NCBI GenBank assembly: GCA_045807325.1
Contig: JBJMHP010000043.1
Coordinates: 1 to 10,534 of the forward strand
Direction: 5' to 3'
Origin: CALGFH01 sp045807325
Lineage (GTDB): Bacteria > Actinomycetota > CALGFH01
DNA: 10,534 nucleotides
Part shown: positions 5,701 through 10,534 of the stretch, in pieces
Position numbering within the stretch: position 1 is the stretch's first letter
How the letters are laid out: each line of letters starts with the position of its first letter
Made by a program: the position numbers and the translations under genes
The notes under the pieces: model-generated
Database searches by the model: none
What the model saw: the letters and a program-made list of their open reading frames with translations, nothing else
What the model was told of the DNA's origin: nothing

Positions 5701-6931
5701 GGCGCGGGAGTGCTCCCCGCTGGCGCTGGAACCGGGACCGGGCGGCGGGGTCGGGCGTTGTTCGATCCTCTGACGGGGCCGACAGCCCGTTCCCAGGCAA
5801 ATCTGAACCTCTAGCTGAGGTTGAGTCCGTGGGCGCATTGGGGTCCCTGGCTGCCGGAGCGGTGGGTCCGCCGGGCTGGCCGCTTCCCGGTCCGGGCCTG
5901 GCGGTGGGGCCGGTTCCGTGTTCGCTGCCGGTTGCGTCGGGCGGGATGGCGGTCGCCGGGCCGTAGCGGCGACCTCGCCATCTCCAGGTCGAGGCGTCGG
6001 GGGGAGTCGGGCGGCCCTCGCCGGCAGCGGCGGGTGCCGTCGCCGGGCCAGGGTCGGTGGGCCCGGTCGAGCCCGGTTCCTTGGACCTGGCATCACCCAT
6101 CCGCGACGAAGGCGTGGCCGGTCGGTCCCCGGAGGACGACGACGCGGCTGGACGGTCCCGGGAGGGCGGCGGGCTGGGACGCTCGCGGGAGGCAGGCGCG
6201 CCAGGGTCTTCCTTCGAGGACGGCCCAGCGGGACTCGGTCCCCAGTCAGCGGCGGCAGGCCGTGGCGGCGCCGCGCCGGCCCGGTCAGGCGGCTCCGCCG
6301 CGGAGCGGCCAGGCGGCCCTCCTGCGGTGGGACTTGGCGGCTGCCCGGCAGCAGGCTCCCGTGGCTGCGTGACGGCAGGGCGCGGCCGCTCCGCGGCAGC
6401 CGGCGGTGGTTGCTCCGCGGCAGCCGGGCGTGCCGGCTGCGCGGTGGCCGGTCGAGGCGGCTGTCCGGCGGCCGGGTCTGACGGTTGCGCAGTGGGAGGG
6501 CCTACCGGCTCCTCTGCATCGCGGCCTGACGGCTCCGCGGCAGGAGCGTCCGCCGGCTCCGCCCTGGCGCGACCCCCCGCCCTCGACCCGCTCGGTGTCG
6601 GATCAGTCGTAACCAGGTGCCACAGCTCAACAATCTCGAACGGGCGCTGGACGACCGAGCACCCCCGGTCAGGCGGGACGGAGGCCGGGTCGTCGGTTGG
6701 CTCGAGGACCAGGACGAGGCGGCCGTTGAAGCGGGATCGGACGAGGTCGACGGCCTGCTTGCGGCGGGGTACGGGGAGGTCGATGACCACCGCGTCGATG
6801 TCGTCGGGGGGCAGGGTCGACCACGCCTGGAGGGTGGGAAGCTCGGTGACGCGGCCGGTGCCGTGGAGCAGGGCTCGCAGGGCGAGGCCCAGCGAGGGGT
6901 CGCGTCGAAGGAGCACGACATGGCGGAACAT
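2774..6931 (-). CDS. Degenerate receiver, long Pro/Ala-rich repeat linker, GAF domain protein (Tad-linked)
   Basis: This 1385-residue protein has two folded ends joined by a very long disordered middle. Residues 1-112 look like a response-regulator receiver: a first beta strand (HVVLLRRDPSL), then DAVVIDLPVP (46-55), which fits the phospho-acceptor strand with Asp51 and Pro55, and QRPFEIVELWHLV (95-107), which matches the usual KPF...EL end. The acidic pair is reduced to RRD (9-11) and the conserved Lys is Arg96, so normal phosphorylation is doubtful. Residues about 113-1197 are rich in Pro, Ala, Glu, Thr and Arg and contain an octapeptide array (125-228), heptapeptide arrays (834-875 and 898-1001) and an eight-alanine run (778-785). 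Residues about 1205-1375 form a GAF-like domain, with VVVLLLDNGEGLMEVSGG, then VMVPLVHERLGFGVLMAG and a final helix ending in LRHLKGQLKALEEDDS. No NKFDE cyclic-nucleotide motif is seen. The ATG start has AAGGAA 8 bases upstream. The gene lies 12 bases after tadC in the same operon, where TadD/E-type genes often sit. A role as regulator or scaffold for the pilus machine is inferred; I recognise no named homologue. Confidence 0.82.
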   Translation of the reverse strand: MFRHVVLLRRDPSLGLALRALLHGTGRVTELPTLQAWSTLPPDDIDAVVIDLPVPRRKQAVDLVRSRFNGRLVLVLEPTDDPASVPPDRGCSVVQRPFEIVELWHLVTTDPTPSGSRAGGRARAEPADAPAAEPSGRDAEEPVGPPTAQPSDPAAGQPPRPATAQPARPAAAEQPPPAAAERPRPAVTQPREPAAGQPPSPTAGGPPGRSAAEPPDRAGAAPPRPAAADWGPSPAGPSSKEDPGAPASRERPSPPPSRDRPAASSSSGDRPATPSSRMGDARSKEPGSTGPTDPGPATAPAAAGEGRPTPPDASTWRWRGRRYGPATAIPPDATGSEHGTGPTARPGPGSGQPGGPTAPAARDPNAPTDSTSARGSDLPGNGLSAPSEDRTTPDPAARSRFQRQRGALPRLSATRDTEAGAPDVPRGGQADAAGGIPAADPAGPGRASSPAASQPTPSAGADAGRSASGPTPTAADPAAGGASAPTGPGPRRPGSPAASLPGGSAPGRTSIFRRISDRLAGRRTEPAATEPQAPADTRSASIPAFEPPPAPPEGPPAPPSQLPDWPTQPIDSRKAPEESRPRPAQPRPRPTPPPEAQPTPSAEAEAAKAQTVEPAPPVETEPTSPVEAKPAPSQQAKPPPRPTRPTPAEAKSPPPRTAAPTPPSDADAASQRESAPSPAPTRPTAEPSSRPQERRDAAGAAERQRRRPSRPAAPADHSPTAAGPKASPRKPPDTGRAPPPARREAQAPTARPARPPKDQPPPDRQEPAPAAPLGAAVAAAAAAAAQAISGKPSEPAAAVAGKQDEAADTAQAPAARTDAEPATPPAEASSVQPTPTAAPADAATAPAEPPEGPAEPAEAPAEPPAARAEPEPATPTKPAAGRPQSTAERPEPTPQQKDPAAASADTRAVPADPATAPPIAATAPPDATVMPAEPAAVQDEPTAAPAESAKARTDTAAAPPEPAPAPADLTAARADAAEEADPATVRADPAAVQAGTASTPAPADQTAAPAGKGPAPQQPRDRTQRRGGLPPAPTPSSPTRPTSSQPEPRPTATRDARVEEGEAPRGQQTPAQSGPPAAPPAGGGATQPGTAAPAAAGGRTPEAAEPKARPGSGPLGIAPDAPEALLAAEQAADTPPGRTPGTPARPPGTAPPGAGDAATGPPAHERRPRGRRARNLLRFTAPRRPEESELEAADPEVSTPLADFDRLTASIESVTEALGGQPLEFYERDLPQIAAAETARRVRADVVVLLLDNGEGLMEVSGGVGLTPAERRLSVEYSRDVMRELFRAGVGLVEDTDRVRGALAGIPGSRAETLVMVPLVHERLGFGVLMAGRNRSQTGVPTEVFSDAEVEALMGFADAAAASLRTAVLLRHLKGQLKALEEDDS
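3929..4240 (-). repeat. 21-bp tandem array encoding heptapeptides (main block)
   Basis: Fifteen consecutive units (residues 898-1001 of the receiver/GAF protein), all of seven residues except one of six (DAAEEA), follow a consensus of [D/E]-P-A-x-x-P-A. Examples are DPAAASA, DPATAPP, EPTAAPA, EPAPAPA, DPATVRA and DPAAVQA. At the DNA level the units at 4157-4177 and 4178-4198 share their first 17 of 21 bases, which points to relatively recent duplication of at least that pair. An acidic residue opens most units, giving a regularly spaced negative charge. Confidence 0.87.
4307..4432 (-). repeat. 21-bp tandem array encoding heptapeptides (second block)
   Basis: Six units in a row (residues 834-875): TPTAAPA, DAATAPA, EPPEGPA, EPAEAPA, EPPAARA, EPEPATP. 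They follow the same [D/E]-P-x-x-x-P-A pattern as the larger array at 3929-4240. About 22 residues of different sequence (TKP to QQK) separate the two blocks, so they are probably parts of one older array. Confidence 0.8.
4571..4615 (-). repeat. Poly-alanine segment within the disordered linker
   Basis: Residues 773-787 of the receiver/GAF protein read LGAAVAAAAAAAAQA, with eight consecutive alanines written in mixed GCN codons (so not a simple trinucleotide slippage tract), followed by ISGK. It is the longest proline-free hydrophobic stretch in the linker and could form an isolated helix. At about 16 residues it is short and weakly hydrophobic for a membrane span. Confidence 0.7.
6248..6559 (-). 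repeat. Degenerate 24-bp tandem array encoding octapeptides
   Basis: Thirteen consecutive eight-residue units (residues 125-228 of the receiver/GAF protein) occur without a break in register. Examples are EPADAPAA, QPSDPAAG, QPPRPATA, QPREPAAG, QPPSPTAG and EPPDRAGA, giving a consensus of [E/Q]-P-x-x-P-A-A-[A/G]. The array starts just after the receiver-like domain. Units differ at the DNA level, so this is an old or selectively maintained array rather than a fresh expansion. Proline in position 2 and often 5 predicts an extended, stiff linker. Confidence 0.85.
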
Positions 6932-6939
6932 CAGGCTGG

Positions 6940-6945
6940 TTCCTT
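6940..6945 (-). promoter_or_regulatory. Ribosome-binding site overlapping the tadC stop
   Basis: AAGGAA (6945-6940 on the minus strand) lies 8 bases before the ATG of the receiver/GAF gene and shares bases with the TAA stop of tadC (6946-6944), reading TAAGGAA. This fixes the ATG at 6931 as the start and suggests that ribosomes finishing tadC can reinitiate on the downstream gene. Confidence 0.75.
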
Positions 6946-7879
6946 ACCTGGCTAAGACGTCGGCGATGCGCATGATTGCTGGCCCCAGGATCACAACGAA
7001 CAACGCTGGGAAGATACAGAAGAGTACGGGGAACAGGACCTTGATGGGAACCTTCATCGCCCGTTCCTCGGCCAGCTGGCGTCGTTTGACCCGCATGTCC
7101 CTGGCCTGCACGCGGAGCACGTTGGCCACCGACACCCCGAAGATGTCGGCCTGGACCATGGCGAGCACGAAGGCGCGCAGCTCGGGGACGTCGGAGCGGT
7201 CGGCCAGGTTGCGCATGGCCTCGTTGCGGCTCCGGCCGAGCTGGACCTCCTGGAGGGTCCGGTAGAACTCGTCGGCCAGAGGGCCTGAGGTGTTCTTGGA
7301 GACGTGGGCCAGGGCCGCGTCGAAGCCCAGCCCGGCCTCGACGCAGATGGTGAGCAGGTCGATCGAGTCGGCCAGGGCGGTCCGGATCTGGTTCTGGCGG
7401 CGCTGGACCGCGTTGGTCAGGACGACGTTGGGCAGCCAGTAGCCGAGCAGGCTGATGGCGACGAACCCGAGGACCCGCAGCGGCCAGGCGAAGCCGAAGA
7501 CGACGAAGAACAGCAGCCCGAGCACCATCCCGACAACCAGGCCGCCCACCTTGGCGACCAGCACCCGCTCGGCGTCCCAGCCGAAGGGGCTGCCGGCCAT
7601 GATCAGCTTGCGCCGGATGGCGTCCATGGCCCCGGCCGGGGTGAAGCGGCGGGCGACGCCCAGGGCGGCGTTGTAGAAGGGCTTGAGCAGGCGGTCGCGG
7701 GCCGGCCGGGCCAGCTCGCGGTTGCGCAGGTCGGCGGGGCGCAGCTCGGCCGCCCGGATGGCCTGGAGGGTCCGGTAGGCCTGACGGCGCTCAGTCACGA
7801 TCGACTGGACCGAGTAGGCGACCACGAACACGGCCATGAACACGGCGGTGGCACCGACGGCGAGGAGCGGAGTCGACAT
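6944..7879 (-). CDS. tadC: TadC, Tad/Flp pilus inner-membrane platform protein (GspF family)
   Basis: This 311-residue protein is a type II secretion system F-family member, the normal TadC size. Tad systems use a TadB/TadC pair as the inner-membrane platform on which the CpaF ATPase acts to add Flp pilins. Membrane segments are at about 5-25, 108-128, 133-152 and 278-303. The GspF helical-bundle domain (about 165-275) includes ALADSIDLLTICVEAGLGFD (168-187), FYRTLQEVQLG (205-215) and LAMVQADIFGVSVANVL (239-255), which are typical of TadC. The C-terminal segment KVLFPVLFCIFPALFVVILG matches the conserved end of the family. It lies 6 bases after tadB. Its ribosome-binding site GAGG (7887-7884) overlaps the tadB TGA stop, so the pair is coupled and in the usual B-then-C order. 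I see no truncation or missing segment. Confidence 0.93.
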   Translation of the reverse strand: MSTPLLAVGATAVFMAVFVVAYSVQSIVTERRQAYRTLQAIRAAELRPADLRNRELARPARDRLLKPFYNAALGVARRFTPAGAMDAIRRKLIMAGSPFGWDAERVLVAKVGGLVVGMVLGLLFFVVFGFAWPLRVLGFVAISLLGYWLPNVVLTNAVQRRQNQIRTALADSIDLLTICVEAGLGFDAALAHVSKNTSGPLADEFYRTLQEVQLGRSRNEAMRNLADRSDVPELRAFVLAMVQADIFGVSVANVLRVQARDMRVKRRQLAEERAMKVPIKVLFPVLFCIFPALFVVILGPAIMRIADVLAR

Positions 7880-7885
7880 GTCGCC

Positions 7886-9880
7886 TCAGACCTTGATCTC
7901 GGTGATCTTCTTCAGCCAGAACACCCCGATGATCATGAGCACGGCGGCCCCGGCCATCATCGTGATCCCGACCGTGGTGGTGTACAGCGGCCGCAGGAAC
8001 ACCGGATTGAGCAGGAGCAGGCCGGCGAACAGCAGCACGGGCAGGACGGACAGGATCACACTCGACAGCCGACCCTCGGCCGACAGCGCCTTGATCTGCC
8101 GTTTCAGCGCGTAGCGGTCACGGATCGTCTGGGACACGGTGCTCAGCACCTCGGCCAGGTTGCCGCCGACCTGCCGCTGGAGCCTGATGGCCATCACCGT
8201 CCACTCGAAGTCGATGCTTTTCGTGCGCTTGGCCATCGCCTCGAACGCCTCCTCCAGCGGCCGGCCCAGCCTGGCCTCGGTCAGCACCCGCTGGAACTCG
8301 GCGGCGATCGGGTCGGCGGCCTCGTGGACCACCGTGTCCACCGCCTGCTGGAGGCTGTGGCCGGCCTGGAGGGCGCCCGAGACCAGCTGGAGGGTGCTCG
8401 GGAGCTGCTCGTCGAACTTGGCCTGGCGCCGCGACGCCAGCACCGCCAGCCAGAGGAGCGGCCCCACCGTGCCGAGCACCACCACCAGCGCGGCGAAGAG
8501 CAGGTTCTGGGTGAGGATCAACACCAGCAGCGGCGGGATGAACGCCGACGCGAGCGAGATGAGCACGAACTCGGCCACCCGCATGTTGAGCCCGGCCGCC
8601 TCCAGGCGGTCGAGGAACGCCTCCTCGAGGTTGCCCCGCTGGACCAGCGTCTCGGCCATGGCGGTGGCCCTGCCGGCCCACTCGCTGGAGCCGAAGGCCG
8701 TCGGCCGGGTCCGCTCGTCGGCGATCGCCGCCGTGAGCGAGTACGGGGACAGCCGCTGGCGCAGCGCCCGGTAGGGCCTGGAGGTGCGCGGCCCGGGCCC
8801 GAAGAGCAGGAGGAGGACCAGCAGGATGGCGGCAAAGCCGCACAGGGCGACGATGTAGCGTCCCTGATCACTCTCCAGTCGGCTCAGGGCCGGCGCCCGG
8901 GGCAGCTCGGCCGGGAGGGGCGCGGTGGCCGGGCCTGCCTGCTGTGGGATGAAGAACCGGTCGTTGTGGTACTCCCCCACCCCGCCGGTTGCTCGCACCC
9001 TGAGCCGGAAGTCGACCTCGCTTCCCAGGCTCGGGGGCAGGGGGAGGTCGACCACGTACTGCGAGGCCAGGTTTCGCCCCAGGGCGCTGAGCAGCGCCTC
9101 CAGGTCCTCGACCGAGGTGGGCACGGTGTCTCCCCCGGTCCCCTCGGCCAGCTTGGCCAGGGCGGCCTGGTCCTGGGGCCGGCCGGGGACCTCGAGGCCG
9201 ACGGTGAAGACCTTGACCTTCGCCTTCTTGGCGGCCGCGATCGCCTGCCCGAGGGTGGTCGGGGTCCCTTCGTGGCGGCCGTCGGAGAGCACGAACAGGT
9301 TCCGCTGACCCGGCTGCCCGGCCAGCTGGCGGGAGGCGAGCACGACGGCGTCGTAGAGGGCGGTGTCGCCTTGGGGGTCCTCCACCTTCAAGGCCTGGAT
9401 CGCCCCGCCGACCTGGCCGGTGCTGTCGGTCGGGAGCTGGACGACCTTGGGGTCGTTGGCGAAGGAGATCACCCCCATCCGGGTGCCCGACCGCATCTGG
9501 CTGGCGAAGTTGGCGGCGGCCCGGCGGGCGGTGCCGATGTTGTCGTTCTGGAGCATGCTGCCGCTGGTGTCCACGGCCAGGAACACGGCCAGCTGGCCGC
9601 TCGAGCCCTGCTGCTCCTGCAACGGGGTGGCCTTGAGGCCCTGGACCGGCTGCCCGTCGATGGTAGCGGTGAAGTCGCCCTGGTCAAGGCGCTCCCCCGT
9701 CCAGGCGGGACCGGACATGGCCACGGTGACCTTGAGCCGGCCGGCCGCCGCCTCGCTGTCCCGCAGCTTGACCTGGAGCCGGTCGGACTGCTGGCCGGTG
9801 GCGGGGGCGGCCAGGGCGAGCGACCCGAGCAGCAGCCCGGCCAGCAGCAGGCTCCCTGGCCCGGCCACGCGGCGGCTCAT
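7886..9880 (-). CDS. tadB: Secreted VWA domain fused to TadB (GspF-family platform protein)
   Basis: At 664 residues this is about twice the usual TadB length. Residues 1-26 form a signal peptide (RR, then a Leu/Ala-rich core, then an APATG-like cleavage region). An immunoglobulin-like strand-rich stretch follows (about 32-95), then a von Willebrand factor A domain (about 97-275) with the complete MIDAS metal site: DTSGS (Asp104, Ser106, Ser108), Thr173 in GDTALYD, and Asp200 in LSDG. A further beta-rich part (276-315) leads to a membrane span at about 342-361. The rest is an ordinary TadB: a cytoplasmic stretch, membrane spans at about 436-456 and 459-480, a GspF domain with LQLVSGALQAGHSLQQAVDT (497-516) and LQRQVGGNLAEVLSTVSQTI (567-586), and spans at about 608-625 and 633-654. 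The VWA domain would sit outside the cytoplasmic membrane. The start ATG overlaps the cpaF stop as ATGA. There is no strong ribosome-binding site, so translation depends on coupling. An assembly error is unlikely because the frame is continuous and the linker contains a real membrane span. Confidence 0.9.
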   Translation of the reverse strand: MSRRVAGPGSLLLAGLLLGSLALAAPATGQQSDRLQVKLRDSEAAAGRLKVTVAMSGPAWTGERLDQGDFTATIDGQPVQGLKATPLQEQQGSSGQLAVFLAVDTSGSMLQNDNIGTARRAAANFASQMRSGTRMGVISFANDPKVVQLPTDSTGQVGGAIQALKVEDPQGDTALYDAVVLASRQLAGQPGQRNLFVLSDGRHEGTPTTLGQAIAAAKKAKVKVFTVGLEVPGRPQDQAALAKLAEGTGGDTVPTSVEDLEALLSALGRNLASQYVVDLPLPPSLGSEVDFRLRVRATGGVGEYHNDRFFIPQQAGPATAPLPAELPRAPALSRLESDQGRYIVALCGFAAILLVLLLLFGPGPRTSRPYRALRQRLSPYSLTAAIADERTRPTAFGSSEWAGRATAMAETLVQRGNLEEAFLDRLEAAGLNMRVAEFVLISLASAFIPPLLVLILTQNLLFAALVVVLGTVGPLLWLAVLASRRQAKFDEQLPSTLQLVSGALQAGHSLQQAVDTVVHEAADPIAAEFQRVLTEARLGRPLEEAFEAMAKRTKSIDFEWTVMAIRLQRQVGGNLAEVLSTVSQTIRDRYALKRQIKALSAEGRLSSVILSVLPVLLFAGLLLLNPVFLRPLYTTTVGITMMAGAAVLMIIGVFWLKKITEIKV

Positions 9881-10534
9881 CGACGCATCGCCAGCGGGAC
9901 CGAGCCGCTCTCGTTCTGGAACAGGTCGGGCTCGAAGTGGACACCCTGGTCGCTGAGGCGCTCCAGGAACCTTGGGCGCAGGCCGGTCGGCTGGATGATG
10001 CCCCGGAAGCGGCCGTTCTCGTCGATGCCGGCCCGGTAGTCGAACACGTAGATGTCCTGGAGGGTGATGACGTCGCCCTCCATGCCGACGATCTCGGTCA
10101 CGTGGGTGAGCCGGCGGGTGCCGTCCTTGAGCCGCGACTGGTGGACGATCAGGTTGATGGCCGAGGCGATCTGCTCGCGGATCGCCCGCATGGGGATGTC
10201 GACCCCGGCCATCAGGACCATCGTCTCCAGCCGCGACAGCACGTCGCGGGGCGAGTTGGCGTGGACGGTGGTCAGCGAGCCGTCGTGGCCGGTGTTCATG
10301 GCCTGGAGCATGTCGAGGGCCTCGCCGCCCCGGACCTCGCCGACCACGATCCGGTCGGGCCGCATCCGCAGGGCGTTGCGGACCAGGTCGCGAATGGTGA
10401 TCTCGCCCCGGCCCTCGATGTTGGGCGGCCGGTACTCCAGCCGCAGCCAGTGCGGCTGGCGTAGCTGGAGCTCGGCGGCGTCCTCGATGGTGACGATGCG
10501 CTCGCCGGCCGGCAGCCAGGACGACAGCACGTTG
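9877..10534 (-). CDS. cpaF: CpaF/TadA, Tad pilus assembly ATPase (C-terminal part; runs off the right edge)
   Basis: About 218 C-terminal residues of the secretion ATPase that drives Flp pilus assembly at the cytoplasmic face are visible. The reading frame continues through the window edge (the sequence enters as NVLSSWLPAGERIV), so Walker A and the N-terminal domain lie outside. Clear family motifs are the Asp box VTIEDAAEL, the arginine-rich RDLVRNALRMRPDRIVVGEV (Walker B-like IVVGEVRGGEA at 10318-10350), and the His box GSLTTVHANSP (10249-10281). The MVLMAG and REQIASAINLIVHQSRL segments are also typical of CpaF. The tail (TEIVGMEGDVITLQDIYVFD, then PTGLRPRF) matches the normal CpaF end. 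The visible region shows no missing catalytic residue. The TGA stop overlaps the ATG of the VWA-TadB gene by ATGA, a standard coupling for this operon. The GTG at 10530 is internal and is not the start. Confidence 0.95.
   Translation of the reverse strand, partial: NVLSSWLPAGERIVTIEDAAELQLRQPHWLRLEYRPPNIEGRGEITIRDLVRNALRMRPDRIVVGEVRGGEALDMLQAMNTGHDGSLTTVHANSPRDVLSRLETMVLMAGVDIPMRAIREQIASAINLIVHQSRLKDGTRRLTHVTEIVGMEGDVITLQDIYVFDYRAGIDENGRFRGIIQPTGLRPRFLERLSDQGVHFEPDLFQNESGSVPLAMRR

Noticed and set aside
3112..6096. A 994-codon open frame on the minus strand inside the linker region
   Set aside because: It is an alternative frame of the linker. It yields an Arg/Pro/Ser-rich product and does not include the receiver-like or GAF domains, which lie in the chosen frame.
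7304..10039. A 911-codon open frame on the plus strand, antisense to tadC, tadB and cpaF
   Set aside because: It reads through three clear family members on the other strand. Its product is a low-complexity Gln/Gly/Asp/His-rich sequence with no domain, as expected from antisense shadows in GC-rich DNA.

Overview
The window is very GC-rich throughout, with strong G/C bias at third codon positions, and it reads like a chromosome segment of an actinomycete-type bacterium (Actinomycetota). This rests on base composition, the TTG start of the first gene, and the style of the Tad/Flp pilus proteins. No marker fixes the genus. Apart from one divergent spacer of about 150 bp, the window is densely coding.

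Left edge: a tRNA-Val(CAC) gene with encoded CCA lies on the minus strand (11-85). Behind it, at 86-233, is a G-run-rich divergent spacer with a plausible promoter for the tRNA. From this spacer a two-gene plus-strand unit runs rightward. It holds a stand-alone DnaB-type (SF4) RecA-fold ATPase that lacks the usual DnaB N-terminal domain (234-1271). Three bases later comes a multipass GT-C-like membrane protein with a soluble C-terminal tail (1275-2777).

Right three quarters: a minus-strand Tad/Flp pilus (type IVc, type II secretion-like) operon enters from beyond the right edge. In transcription order it has the C-terminal part of the CpaF/TadA assembly ATPase (9877-10534), an unusual secreted-VWA plus TadB fusion (7886-9880), TadC (6944-7879), and a 1385-residue protein (2774-6931). 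That last protein joins a degenerate response-regulator receiver domain, about 1080 residues of Pro/Ala-rich disordered sequence with tandem peptide repeats, and a C-terminal GAF domain. The junctions are a 4-base ATGA overlap, a 6-base gap and a 12-base gap whose ribosome-binding site overlaps the tadC stop codon, so all four genes look like one translationally coupled operon.

How the parts work together: CpaF would power pilus assembly at the cytoplasmic face, and the two GspF-family proteins (TadB and TadC) would form the inner-membrane platform. The VWA domain would put a metal-ion-dependent adhesion module outside the membrane, directly on the platform. The receiver-like/GAF protein would be a candidate regulator or scaffold. 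The last two roles are inferred. The plus-strand helicase/GT-C pair converges on this operon; their end genes share the palindrome CTAG as overlapping stop codons, with no room for an intergenic terminator.

The strongest candidates for something undescribed are the VWA-TadB fusion and the receiver/long-repeat-linker/GAF protein that follows tadC.
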